A DNA stretch of 11,261 nucleotides from DATKKX01 sp035542775 (GTDB taxonomy: Bacteria; Planctomycetota; Phycisphaerae; UBA1845; UTPLA1), in assembly GCA_035542775.1 (NCBI GenBank), contig DATKKX010000407.1, forward strand, positions 1 through 11,261, written 5' to 3'. The first letter of the stretch is position 1; each line of letters opens with the position of its first letter. A program made the position numbers and the translations under genes. Below, in pieces: positions 1-7,876 of the stretch. Below the pieces are notes generated by a model that saw only the letters and a list, made by a program, of their open reading frames with translations, was not told the DNA's origin and did not search any database.

Positions 1-1
1 T

Positions 2-124
2 CTAGTGCCCCATCGTCCCAATCGCTACGAGCCCCGACGCGTCAAACGCCGCCCCAAAGAGTACAGTCGACTCAATCGTCCACGTGCTTGGTTCCGGGCG
101 AGGTGCGATCACTCGGGGCGTTAG
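2..124 (+). pseudogene. C-terminal fragment of an IS4-like transposase
   Basis: A frame open from the left edge to TAG at 122-124 encodes 40 residues that include NRYEPRRVKRRPKEYSRLN. The pattern N-R-[YH]-E-P-R-x-V-K-R-R-P-K-x-Y is one I recognise as the extreme C-terminus of IS4-family DDE transposases, which usually ends shortly after a basic patch, as here. Only the tail is visible, so I cannot tell whether the copy is intact to the left of the window. No catalytic residue (DDE) is in view and no clear terminal inverted repeat was found after the stop. The family call rests on motif memory from a short stretch. Confidence 0.6.
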
Positions 125-133
125 CTTCATGCC

Positions 134-154
134 ATTCGGGACAGTCACCTATTT
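134..154. repeat. Possible transposon-end repeat upstream of the RayT remnant
   Basis: The motif GGGACAGTCACCTATTT (138-154), preceded by ATTC, lies about 45 bp before the RayT-like start. From memory, very similar motifs of the form GGGACAG-x-CACC-TATTT are found beside REP-associated Y1 transposases in several phyla. I see no second full copy in the window, so its role as an element end is an inference. Confidence 0.3.
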
Positions 155-199
155 AATGCGGCTCTTGCGGCAATAGCCTTGGCGGGTTAGCATGCCATC

Positions 200-484
200 A
201 TGCCTCGTGTCGCTCGCATCGTCATTCCCGGCGTGCCGCACCACGTCACCCAGCGCGGAAACAAACGCCTGTGGAACGCCCTGGTGTACGTGGAGCGGAA
301 TCCGGTCCGGGCACGAGTGGTGCGGGCGGCCTGGAATTACCCCTGGTTCAGTGAGGAAAAAGGGTCACTACTAATTGCAGAGGTGGTACAAGCAATGCCC
401 GGCCCCCCCATATCTCCATGCCCTTCGAGCCCTTCGTGGTGGACATGCCCAGTCTGCCCGTCGGCCGCCATAGGCGCCGGTTGA
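200..484 (+). pseudogene. Internally deleted RayT / IS200-like (Y1_Tnp) transposase
   Basis: Two conserved blocks of REP-associated tyrosine transposases are fused in one frame. The N-terminus is MPRVARIVIPGVPHHVTQRG (residues 1-20), followed after a few residues by LWNALVYVERNPVRARVV and then NYPWFS. In intact homologues these blocks are separated by roughly 90-100 residues carrying the HUH metal-binding motif and the catalytic tyrosine helix. That part is missing here, so the product cannot be an active nuclease. Similarity stops at about position 347; the rest of the frame up to TGA at 482-484 (residues after PWFS) looks like unrelated sequence. The in-frame junction suggests one clean deletion. 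Together with the IS4 remnant just upstream, it marks this flank as an old insertion hotspot. Confidence 0.8.
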
Positions 485-608
485 TTCTCGGCCAGTGATC
501 GAAGACCATGCAAGCCTCACGGCCGGCCCCGCGACGCCTCACTTCCGCGTGGTGCGTGAAGCAGGCCTGCGAGGCAACCGGCCATCGTGAGAGCCAGGGG
601 ATGGCGAC

Positions 609-1805
609 ATGAAACTACCCTCACACATGGACGAAGCGGCGTTGGCCCGGCGGCTGGACCGATTCCAGATCGAGACCCCGTCCTGGGGATACGCGGATAC
701 CGGCACGCGCTTCGGCAAATTCCTTCAGGATGCCGCGGCGAACACCATCGACGAAAAGCTCGCCGACGCGGCGGAAGTGCACAAGTACACCGGCTGCTGC
801 CCCAGCGTGGCCGTGCATGTCCTGTGGGACTTCCCATCGGACCGCGACCCCCAGGCCATCGCCCGCACCGCCCAGAGCCTGGGCCTGCGAATCGGCGCCA
901 TCAATCCGAACCTCTTTCAGGATCAGTGTTACAAGTGGGGCTCGGTCACCAACCGCGATCCACAGATTCGCCGTCGGGCGGTCGATCACCTCCTGGCCAG
1001 CGTCGAGCTCGGCCGCCGCCTTGGCTCCAGGCTGCTCAGCCTGTGGTTTGCCGACGGCACCAACTACCCCGGCCAGGCCGACATCCGCCAGCGCAAGCAT
1101 TGGCTTCAGGAAGCGCTGCGTCTGGTCCATGACGCCATGCCCGCCGATATGACCATGCTGATCGAGTACAAGCCCTTTGAGCCGGCCTTCTATCACACCG
1201 ACATCGCCGATTGGGGCATGGCCTGCGTGCTCGCCCGGCATGCCGGCCCCCGGGCCAGGGTGCTGGTCGATACCGGCCACCATCTGCCCGGCTGCAACAT
1301 CGAGCAGATCATCGCCTTCCTGATCGACGAGCGGATGCTGGGCGGCTTCCACTTCAACGATCGCAAGTACGCCGACGACGACCTGACCATGGGCAGCATC
1401 GACCCGTATCAGCTTTTCCGCATTTTCTATGAGATCTCCGCGGCCCAGTTCGAGACCGGCTCCGACCTGGACATCGCCTACATGATCGATCAGTCGCACA
1501 ACCTCAAGCCGAAGATCGAGGCCATGATCCAGACGGTGATGACCGCCCAGGAGCATTTCACCAAAGCCCTGCTTGTGGATCATGCAGCGCTGGTCCAGTC
1601 CCGCGATCGCGAGGATCTGGTCATGAGCGAGCGCATCCTCAAAGATGCCTACGACACGGATGTCCGCCCGATCCTTGCCCAGTGGCGCAAGGGCCGCAAC
1701 CTACCGCCCGATCCGCTGGAGGCCTTCCGCGCCAGCGGCTATTCCGAGCGGATTGCCGGCCAGCGCGGCCCCAGGAAGCGTCCATCGTCCGGCGGCTATG
1801 CGTAA
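609..1805 (+). CDS. rhaI: L-rhamnose isomerase (RhaI, Pseudomonas stutzeri type)
   Basis: A 398-aa TIM-barrel sugar isomerase converting L-rhamnose to L-rhamnulose in the cytoplasm. The metal-ligand set is complete: E186 (LIEYKPFEP), D221 and H224 (VDTGHHLPG), H248 (GFHFND), D256 and D258 (YADDDL), and D294 (MIDQSHN). The spacings E-35-D-3-H-24-H-8-D-2-D match the known P. stutzeri enzyme ligands E219, D254, H257, H281, D289, D291 and D327 with a constant offset of 33. This separates it from the E. coli RhaA type. Start ATG 609 has AGGGGA at 596-601, 7 nt upstream. It is the first gene of a plus-strand operon; the rhamnosidase starts 21 nt after its stop. Enzymes of this type often accept other aldoses such as L-mannose or D-allose, so rhamnose is inferred from the neighbouring GH78 and rhaB genes. 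No convincing promoter was found upstream. Confidence 0.92.
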   Translation: MKLPSHMDEAALARRLDRFQIETPSWGYADTGTRFGKFLQDAAANTIDEKLADAAEVHKYTGCCPSVAVHVLWDFPSDRDPQAIARTAQSLGLRIGAINPNLFQDQCYKWGSVTNRDPQIRRRAVDHLLASVELGRRLGSRLLSLWFADGTNYPGQADIRQRKHWLQEALRLVHDAMPADMTMLIEYKPFEPAFYHTDIADWGMACVLARHAGPRARVLVDTGHHLPGCNIEQIIAFLIDERMLGGFHFNDRKYADDDLTMGSIDPYQLFRIFYEISAAQFETGSDLDIAYMIDQSHNLKPKIEAMIQTVMTAQEHFTKALLVDHAALVQSRDREDLVMSERILKDAYDTDVRPILAQWRKGRNLPPDPLEAFRASGYSERIAGQRGPRKRPSSGGYA

Positions 1806-1826
1806 TACAATGGGGAGCAAGCAACA

Positions 1827-4259
1827 GTGCAGCCCGAGACCGGAATCCAGGACTCGCTGAAGGATGAGCCGCCGCTCCCACGGCGGATCTGGTGGCCCTG
1901 GGACCAGCCGGCCGAGCGCGTCAGCTTTGAGCGAACTTTCAGCATCGATCATCCCGCCGCGGCGACCCTCTTCGTCGCAGCCAGTGGCGCATATACCGCC
2001 TGGCTGGATGGCCACGTCCTCCCAGTCCCGCCCTCCCACGCCCCGTCATGGCGGATCATCCACCGCCTGCCAGTTGCCCTCGAGCCCGGAAACCACTGCT
2101 TGAGCATCGAGGCCCGCCCCGGCGGGCATGGCCAGCCCTTCCTGCTCGCCTGGCTTGACTGGCCGGAGCAGATGCCTGGAACCGCCGCCGCTGAATCTGA
2201 CGTGGCGCTCGCTCCCCGGAGTGACAATCACGTCGCTCGGATCGGAACTGATGCGAACTGGATGATGATGGCCAACCCGCCGGAGGGCTGGCAACTGCGC
2301 GCCCCCGCCCCCTCCACCGAAGCAGCGAATCCCGGCCGCATGGTGCCCGCGTGGGCATTCGACGGCGTCTGGGCGGAACCGTGGGGTATGCCCTGCAATG
2401 TCCCCGACGACTTCTGCCGCCTGAGCCACGGCTGGCAGGTGACCGTCCGGCAGGGCCTGTCCTGCGTGGTGCAAGTGCATGAGGGTCTTACCGCCGCGGG
2501 CGCAGGCTGCCAGGTATTCTCCGACGGCCGCCTCTCCCTGCGGCCCCCACTGCCCTTCCCGCCGTCGCCGCCTCTGATCGGCGATGTACGCAAGCAGGAC
2601 CTCGCCTACCGATCCCGCGAAGCCCATTCGCACATCGTCAATCACTGGCTGGAGCTGTTCGAGAACCGCGCCCCGCACGCCGTGCTCGACGCCGGCGCCG
2701 AAACCTTCGGCCGCCTGCGAGTTCGCCTGCGCAGCGGCGGTCCGGCCATCATCGCCGTCACGACGGGCGAGTCCATCCCCGAAGTGCATCGGCACCTCGG
2801 CCGGGTGAGCGATGTCTTCGAGTTGCGCGACGGCCAGTCCTTCGCCACCGGTCCGACGGGCTTCCGCTACGTCAAGGTAATGGCCCTGAGCGCGGGCTCG
2901 GGCGACCCGCCTCCTGCTGGGGCCCCGGTCCTGCTCGAACCGATCGAGGTGCAGCACATTCGCTACCCGGTCGAGTCCGCCGGCAGCTTCGCGTCCAGCG
3001 ACTCTCAGTTGAACGACATCTGGCAGCTTTCGGCCCGAACGGTACTCCTCTGCATGCAGAATGAGATCTGGGATGGGATCAAGCGAGACCAGCTCCCGTG
3101 GATGGGTGATCTGTACACCGAGGCCCTTGCCGCCTATCACGCCTTCGGTGACACGAGGCTGGCGCGCTGGTCGTTGGGCGTGCTGGGAGAGCTCGGGCCG
3201 GTCCCCGATCGACCGCTGACTCATCAAAGGTATCCGGGCCTTCAGAGCATGTGGAAACGCCCCGGCTGCGACATCAACGGCATTCCGTCGTATACCCTCT
3301 GGTGGGTCATCGGCTTGGCGGATTACGTGCAGTACAGCGGCGACCACACGCTGGTTCAGGATTTGAACAATGAACTGAAAGCCGTTCTCGACCACGTCAG
3401 CGAATGGGTGGATGAAGACGGCTGGTGGCGTCACCGGGCCGGTTGGGACTACGTGGATTGGGCCCCGCTCACCACTATCGATCGGCATCTCTTCTGTCAT
3501 CTGCTGGCCACGCAGGTAATGGGCGTCGGGGCCGGGCTTCTGGACTCGGCAGGGCAAGACGGCCAGCGGTACCGGCAATTGCAGGCCCGGATGGCCGACA
3601 CCGCCCGCCGTCAGATCTGGCGCGGCGGCGAAGGCGATCTCGGTCGATCCCATCATGTGCCCGCCATGTTGGTCCGCAGCGGTGTCTTGACGCCCGAGGA
3701 GGCGGCCGGTGTCTTCCGACGATATCTGGCCCCGGATCCCCCCTACCGCATGACCTACTGGCATCGTTATGCCGACCTCAGCGCCGCAGCCATCGTCGGC
3801 GAGATAGACTGGGGGCTGGACTACATTCGCAGGCACTGGGGACAGGCATTGCAGCTCGGCGCCACCGCCCTGTGGGAGGCTTCCGAGCCGTCCTGGATCG
3901 GAGAAGACCCTCACGGCGTGTCGATGGTCGCTGGTGAATACGCGCGCTATGGCGGCTACGAAACCTCGCTCTGCCACGGCTGGTCCGCAGGCCCCGCTGT
4001 CTGGCTAGACCGGGCCGTGCTCGGGATCTGCCCCGCCGCGCCGGGCTTCGCCGCAATCGAGTTCTCGCCCGCCCTGGGCTCGCTGACCTGGGCGGAAGGC
4101 ACGGTCCCTTCGCCGCGCGGGGTCATCCGCGTCCAATTGCAGAGAGAAAGGGGGAACCTGCCACATGCGGAGTTGGAGATGCCCGCCGGCGTCAGCCTGC
4201 AAGTGCCGCAGCGCGTCCGCTCGAGCTGGGCTATTCACTCAAAGCAGGCGGATCGTTGA
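1827..4259 (+). CDS. GH78 alpha-L-rhamnosidase, no signal peptide
   Basis: An 810-aa glycoside hydrolase predicted to cleave terminal alpha-L-rhamnose from rhamnosides by an inverting mechanism. Start is GTG 1827, with GGGGAG at 1812-1817, 9 nt upstream. The layout fits GH78: an N-terminal beta-sandwich (about 30-110), a second beta-sandwich (about 260-350, VLDAGAETFGRLRVRL), an (alpha/alpha)6 barrel (about 385-725) and a C-terminal beta-sandwich. The catalytic loop is D416-x3-R420-D421-x3-W425-x2-D428. D416 and D428 match BsRhaB D567 and D579, but BsRhaB general acid E572 aligns with D421. The probable base is E684 (ALWEASEP), and H717 lies in HGWSAGP. The N-terminus has no signal sequence, so the enzyme is probably cytoplasmic and acts on imported oligosaccharides or glycosides. 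The stop is followed by 100 nt before rhaB, and another frame continues across that gap (see findings), so the C-terminus may be shifted. Confidence 0.88.
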   Translation: MQPETGIQDSLKDEPPLPRRIWWPWDQPAERVSFERTFSIDHPAAATLFVAASGAYTAWLDGHVLPVPPSHAPSWRIIHRLPVALEPGNHCLSIEARPGGHGQPFLLAWLDWPEQMPGTAAAESDVALAPRSDNHVARIGTDANWMMMANPPEGWQLRAPAPSTEAANPGRMVPAWAFDGVWAEPWGMPCNVPDDFCRLSHGWQVTVRQGLSCVVQVHEGLTAAGAGCQVFSDGRLSLRPPLPFPPSPPLIGDVRKQDLAYRSREAHSHIVNHWLELFENRAPHAVLDAGAETFGRLRVRLRSGGPAIIAVTTGESIPEVHRHLGRVSDVFELRDGQSFATGPTGFRYVKVMALSAGSGDPPPAGAPVLLEPIEVQHIRYPVESAGSFASSDSQLNDIWQLSARTVLLCMQNEIWDGIKRDQLPWMGDLYTEALAAYHAFGDTRLARWSLGVLGELGPVPDRPLTHQRYPGLQSMWKRPGCDINGIPSYTLWWVIGLADYVQYSGDHTLVQDLNNELKAVLDHVSEWVDEDGWWRHRAGWDYVDWAPLTTIDRHLFCHLLATQVMGVGAGLLDSAGQDGQRYRQLQARMADTARRQIWRGGEGDLGRSHHVPAMLVRSGVLTPEEAAGVFRRYLAPDPPYRMTYWHRYADLSAAAIVGEIDWGLDYIRRHWGQALQLGATALWEASEPSWIGEDPHGVSMVAGEYARYGGYETSLCHGWSAGPAVWLDRAVLGICPAAPGFAAIEFSPALGSLTWAEGTVPSPRGVIRVQLQRERGNLPHAELEMPAGVSLQVPQRVRSSWAIHSKQADR

Positions 4260-4359
4260 AGCAGGTCTTTATCCTGCGCGACGGGCCGAATAGGATCGTC
4301 CTCCAGCGGAGCGTGAAGGACTGGAACGGCGCGAGCGCAACCGCGGAGATGCGTGGGAG

Positions 4360-5856
4360 ATGAAGCAGCACAACCCATCCGTTTACCTGGCGATCGATCT
4401 TGGCGCCGAGTCCGGACGCGCCATCATCGGCGAGCTGGGTGCTGAACACCTCGAACTGCACGAGGTCCACCGCTTCACCAATCAGTTCAGCCGACAGCCC
4501 GGCGGCCTGCATTGGGACGTGATCGCCCTGTGGAACAATGTGTTGGAAGGGCTCAGGCAGGGCGCCGCCTGGTCTGCTGAACGCGGCCTTCCCCTCATCT
4601 CGGTCGGCGTGGATGCCTGGGGCGTTGATTTCGCCCTGCTCTCTTCCTCCGGCGAGCTGCTGGACACGCCGCACTGCTACCGCGACGAGGCCAATATCCC
4701 GGCATTCAAAAAGGCGCTTGCCGCGTTCGGTGGCGACTTTATCTACGCCGCCACCGGCATCCAGCTCATGCCGATCAACACCCTCTTCCAGCTCATTGCC
4801 CGGCGTGATGCCGACCCCGATCTCCTCGATCGCGCCGACCGGCTGCTGTTCATGCCCGATCTGATGCACTACTTCCTCACCGGGCATGCCGCCGTGGAAG
4901 CCACGATTGCCTCGACCAGCCAGATGGTCGACCCGCACACCGGCGCGTGGGCTGAATCGCTGCTGGAGAAAACCGGCCTCCCCACGCGGATGCTCGGGAC
5001 CATTTCCCCGTCAGGCACACGGTTAGGGGCGCTGCGGCCCGAGGTCGCTTCCCAAGCCGACGCCTCACCCTCTGTGGAGGTGATCATTCCTGCGTCGCAC
5101 GATACCGCATCCGCCGTCGCCGCGGTGCCCGCTGACGGCTCGTCAAGCTGGTGCTTCCTCTCCAGCGGCACATGGTCGCTCATCGGAGCCGAGCTTGAGC
5201 GGCCCTGCATCACGGACGCCGCCAGGGAGGCCTCCTTCACCAATGAGCGCGGCGTGGGAAACACGATCCGCTTTCTGAAGAACATCAGCGGCCTGTGGCT
5301 GCTCCAGGAATGCCGTCGCGATTTCGAGGCCCAGGGACCGGCGATTGGTTATGACCAACTGACGGCCGCTGCCGCCTCGGCCGAGCCTTTCCGCACCCTG
5401 GTGAATCCCAACCACCAGCCGTTCTGGGGGCCGGGCCAGATGCCGCGGAAGATCATCGACTTCGCCCGATCGACCGGTCAGGCGGAACCCGCGGACATCG
5501 GCCAGCTTGTCCGGTGCTGCCTCGAGAGCCTGGCCCTCGCCTATCGGCATACCCTGGATCATCTGGAGCGAATCCTCGGGCGGAGGTTCGACGTGATGCA
5601 CATCGTTGGCGGAGGAAGCCGCAATACTCTGTTGAACCAGATGACCGCCGACGCCACGGGCCGCCGGGTCCTCGCGGGGCCGCAGGAGGCCACGGCCATG
5701 GGCAACCTCCTCGTTCAAGCCATGGGCCACGGCCGAATTCCAGACAGATCATCGCTTCGGCACATAGTCGCCCAAACCGTGCGACCCCAGGTCTACGAAC
5801 CGCGGGCCACCGCCGACTGGGACCAGGTCTATCCGCGATTTGCCGAACTGCTGTAG
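4360..5856 (+). CDS. rhaB: L-rhamnulokinase (RhaB), FGGY family
   Basis: A 498-aa sugar kinase that phosphorylates L-rhamnulose to L-rhamnulose 1-phosphate with ATP. The N-terminal ATP-binding loop is D13-L-G-A-E-S-G-R20. GVDAWGVDFALL is typical of rhamnulokinases. The catalytic aspartate is D248 in IPASHDTASA, followed by SSGTWSLIG. The adenosine-binding block is G417-G-G-S-R-N, then GPQEATAMGN near the C-terminus. The length is usual for the family and no residue appears to be missing. Start ATG 4360 is supported by GCGGAG at 4343-4348, 11 nt upstream; GGGAG at 4355-4359 abuts the ATG and is too close to act. It is the third gene of the rhamnose operon. The next pathway step, rhamnulose-1-phosphate aldolase, is not encoded in the window. 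Confidence 0.95.
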   Translation: MKQHNPSVYLAIDLGAESGRAIIGELGAEHLELHEVHRFTNQFSRQPGGLHWDVIALWNNVLEGLRQGAAWSAERGLPLISVGVDAWGVDFALLSSSGELLDTPHCYRDEANIPAFKKALAAFGGDFIYAATGIQLMPINTLFQLIARRDADPDLLDRADRLLFMPDLMHYFLTGHAAVEATIASTSQMVDPHTGAWAESLLEKTGLPTRMLGTISPSGTRLGALRPEVASQADASPSVEVIIPASHDTASAVAAVPADGSSSWCFLSSGTWSLIGAELERPCITDAAREASFTNERGVGNTIRFLKNISGLWLLQECRRDFEAQGPAIGYDQLTAAAASAEPFRTLVNPNHQPFWGPGQMPRKIIDFARSTGQAEPADIGQLVRCCLESLALAYRHTLDHLERILGRRFDVMHIVGGGSRNTLLNQMTADATGRRVLAGPQEATAMGNLLVQAMGHGRIPDRSSLRHIVAQTVRPQVYEPRATADWDQVYPRFAELL

Positions 5857-5922
5857 TCGCAGGCCAGGGCTTGACGCAGATGGTTTTTCGGTGGCTCACG
5901 GGGCGCCCGGAATGCGGCCCAA

Positions 5923-5950
5923 GGCGGCGTTCCGGTCTTGGATCGCCGCC
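5923..5950 (+). terminator. GC-rich hairpin after rhaB (weak terminator candidate)
   Basis: GGCGGCG (5923-5929) and CGCCGCC (5944-5950) form a perfect 7-bp stem with a 14-nt loop, 66 nt after the rhaB stop. No T-run follows, so intrinsic termination is doubtful. It may be only local composition, or attenuation before the next gene. Confidence 0.25.
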
Positions 5951-5966
5951 TCCCGGGCGTTACGAT
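5938..5966 (+). promoter_or_regulatory. Weak promoter candidate for ppsR
   Basis: TTGGAT (5938-5943) and TACGAT (5961-5966) have a 17-nt spacer, 53 nt before the ppsR ATG. The -10 matches consensus at four of six positions and the -35 at only three. A separate promoter is expected because 162 nt separate rhaB from ppsR, but this specific site is tentative. Confidence 0.2.
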
Positions 5967-6018
5967 TCTGCGACGGCGGCCCAATTCGTCTCGCCCCACC
6001 GCTGCCACGGAGGTCGAC

Positions 6019-6846
6019 ATGGCGGGCAAGGACACGCACACAATCTACATCGTCTCTGACGGCACCTGCCGGACATGCGAGCAGGTGTTGCGGGCTGTAC
6101 TGGTGCAGTTCGAACGGCAGCATCCCCGCGTGATTCGCGAGGCCAACGTCCGTCGCCCGGGCAGGGTGGCGCGGATCGTCAAGGAGGCCAAGACGGTCCG
6201 GGCCACCATCTTCTACACGCTGGTCTCCCCCGAAACCCGGCTGGCAATGAAAGAAGCCTCCGCTGAGTACTTCGTCCCCATCGTCGATGTGCTGGGGCCG
6301 GCTTTCGCCAGCCTCTATGACATGTTCAAGAGCTCCCCGCGGCTCGTCCCCGGTATACTCTACGAAGCCAACAAGGCCCATTTCGATCGCATCGATGCGA
6401 TTGACTACACGCTGCACCACGACGACGGCTGCGGCATGAATGACCTGGACAAGGCGGATGTCGTTCTTGTCGGAGTCTCGCGCACATCGAAGAGCAGCAC
6501 CTGTTTCTACCTGGCCTACCGCGGCATCCGCGCCGCCAACGTGCCCCTCTTCCCGAATGAGGAACCGCCGGTTGAATTGCTGAGGCTCGATTCCAAGAAG
6601 GTGATCGGCACGACCGCCAACGCTGATCGGCTGCAGAGCGTTCGCGAGGCCCGGATCCACAGTTGGGGCATGCGCCTCGGCGAGGCCTACACCGACCGCA
6701 TGGCCATCATTCAGGAACTCCGCGCCGTCAATGCCACCATGGCCAAGCATGGCTGGGCAACGATCGACGTCTCCTACAAGGCCATCGAGGAAGTCGCCCG
6801 TGAAGTGCGCGTGCACCTGGGCATCAAGGGCACGGAGCCGTGGTGA
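6019..6846 (+). CDS. ppsR: PEP synthase/PPDK regulatory kinase-pyrophosphorylase (PPSR, DUF299)
   Basis: A 275-aa bifunctional regulator of the DUF299/PPSR family. Members inactivate phosphoenolpyruvate synthase or pyruvate phosphate dikinase by ADP-dependent phosphorylation of a threonine next to the catalytic histidine, and reactivate it by phosphate-dependent pyrophosphate release. The N-terminus IYIVSDGTCRTCEQVLRAV matches the conserved start of the family (V-S-D-x-T). The nucleotide-binding loop is G152-V-S-R-T-S-K-S, the GVSRT-[ST]-K signature. An upstream in-frame ATG at 5938 is rejected: 6019 has GGAGG at 6009-6013 with 5-nt spacing and the conserved sequence begins right after it. 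The target enzyme gene is not in the window, so PpsA versus PPDK cannot be decided. The gene ends 19 nt from the stop of the convergent permease gene. It controls the pyruvate/PEP branch point, which fits a strain growing on sugars such as rhamnose, but a functional link to the rha operon is only positional. Confidence 0.9.
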   Translation: MAGKDTHTIYIVSDGTCRTCEQVLRAVLVQFERQHPRVIREANVRRPGRVARIVKEAKTVRATIFYTLVSPETRLAMKEASAEYFVPIVDVLGPAFASLYDMFKSSPRLVPGILYEANKAHFDRIDAIDYTLHHDDGCGMNDLDKADVVLVGVSRTSKSSTCFYLAYRGIRAANVPLFPNEEPPVELLRLDSKKVIGTTANADRLQSVREARIHSWGMRLGEAYTDRMAIIQELRAVNATMAKHGWATIDVSYKAIEEVAREVRVHLGIKGTEPW

Positions 6847-6865
6847 GCACGGCGGCGGCCCGAGG

Positions 6866-7816
6866 TCAACGAAGGGCGCTGCCCAGCCATCCGCTCAACT
6901 GCTTGTCCAGCGTCACCATGATGACGCCCGCGAGGGCCAGCGAAACCGCCAGCAGCTTGCGCCGGGTGAATTCCTCCTTCAGCATCAACGTCGCCAGTAT
7001 GATGGCGAACATCGTCGAGGTCTGGTTAAGGATCCCGGCGATCGAGGCTTCGATGTACTTGAACCCGGCGATCCAGAAGACCAACGAAGCGTAGGCCCCC
7101 AGAATCGAACCGGGCAGGCACGACTTCCATACTCGCGAAGGCCGGAAAACGCTGAACAGCACCTTCCGTTCGGGCAGGCACAAGCCGAAGACCGCCAGGC
7201 TCAGCGTGCCCGCCAGAAGACGCAGGGTGGTGGCCCAAAACAGGGGATAGCCTTCTAGCACCGGCTTCGCCAGCACGATCCCGAAAGCCATCATGGCCAT
7301 CGAAGACGCGCCCATGGTGATGCCCAGGATCAACTGCCCGCGAGTCCTCCTTCTCGGCGGCGCCAGACGCGACGACACCAGCACACCACACAGCACCAGC
7401 GCCGCGCCGATGTACTGAAACCGCCCCAGCTTTTCCGAGAGCATCAGGACCGAGAAGAGAATGATGAGAGGGCTGTACAGGCAATCGACGATGGCGACAA
7501 TCCCGACGCCGATGAGGTTCAGTGCATAGAAGAAGATCGTGTCGGCCAGCGCAATGCCGATGAAGCCGCTGAGAAACAGGATGCCGATTTCGTGATGCGC
7601 ATCCCTCCGGGCCATGATGTCCTCTTCGCCATGGCCCGCGATCCACAGCACCAGCAGCGTCAGGAAAAGCAGCGCCAGTCCGACGGTGTTCTTGAAGAGG
7701 TTCAGCGCCAGAGGTTGGACCCGATCGCCGCTGCGCTTGAAGAAGACCAGGGCAAAGGCCCAGGTCAGGGCCGTGAGGACCGCGCAGGTTTCGCCGATGA
7801 GCTGCTGGTGAGGCAT
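6866..7816 (-). CDS. EamA/DMT-superfamily permease
   Basis: A 316-aa integral membrane protein with about ten hydrophobic helices in two EamA repeats (about 1-140 and 160-305). The first begins GETCAVLTALTWAFALVFFK and the second GITMGASSMAMMAFGIVLAK. Typical repeat endings are EKLGRFQYIGAALVLCGVLV and KEEFTRRKLLAVSLALAGV. The family exports or imports small metabolites; the substrate cannot be read from the sequence. A longer frame runs back to position 8143, but those upstream residues are non-hydrophobic and arginine-rich, so I start at ATG 7816 (MPHQQLIGE). The ribosome-binding site is weak (GGAC about 10 nt upstream). The gene is downstream of the C2H2 gene on the same strand, with a 250-nt structured gap between them, and convergent with ppsR. 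Confidence 0.85.
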   Translation of the reverse strand: MPHQQLIGETCAVLTALTWAFALVFFKRSGDRVQPLALNLFKNTVGLALLFLTLLVLWIAGHGEEDIMARRDAHHEIGILFLSGFIGIALADTIFFYALNLIGVGIVAIVDCLYSPLIILFSVLMLSEKLGRFQYIGAALVLCGVLVSSRLAPPRRRTRGQLILGITMGASSMAMMAFGIVLAKPVLEGYPLFWATTLRLLAGTLSLAVFGLCLPERKVLFSVFRPSRVWKSCLPGSILGAYASLVFWIAGFKYIEASIAGILNQTSTMFAIILATLMLKEEFTRRKLLAVSLALAGVIMVTLDKQLSGWLGSALR

Positions 7817-7851
7817 GGCATGTCCATACGCGACGATCGACGCACAGCAAG

Positions 7852-7875
7852 AGCCCCCGACCTTGATCGGGGGCT
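7852..7875 (-). terminator. Strong terminator-like hairpin upstream of the permease gene
   Basis: AGCCCCCGA (7852-7860) and TCGGGGGCT (7867-7875) form a perfect 9-bp stem with a 6-nt loop. Read on the minus strand it is followed by CTTGCTG, only modestly T-rich. It lies 36 nt upstream of the permease start and directly after the 11-bp helix at 7877-7964. It could terminate a transcript from the zinc-finger side, or act as the expression platform of a leader RNA. Confidence 0.45.
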
Positions 7876-7876
7876 G

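Noticed and set aside
621..1583. Minus-strand open frame of 320 codons opposite rhaI
   Set aside because: Antisense shadow; rhaI on the plus strand has all metal ligands at family spacing.
2046..3977. Minus-strand open frame of 643 codons opposite the rhamnosidase gene
   Set aside because: It is antisense to a well-supported GH78 gene, lacks any recognisable domain, and long shadow frames are expected in GC-rich DNA.
5938..6018. Longer start for ppsR at 5938
   Set aside because: The added 27 residues are outside the conserved family start, and ATG 6019 has a good ribosome-binding site.
5896..6816. Minus-strand open frame of 306 codons opposite ppsR
   Set aside because: Antisense shadow of a conserved family gene.
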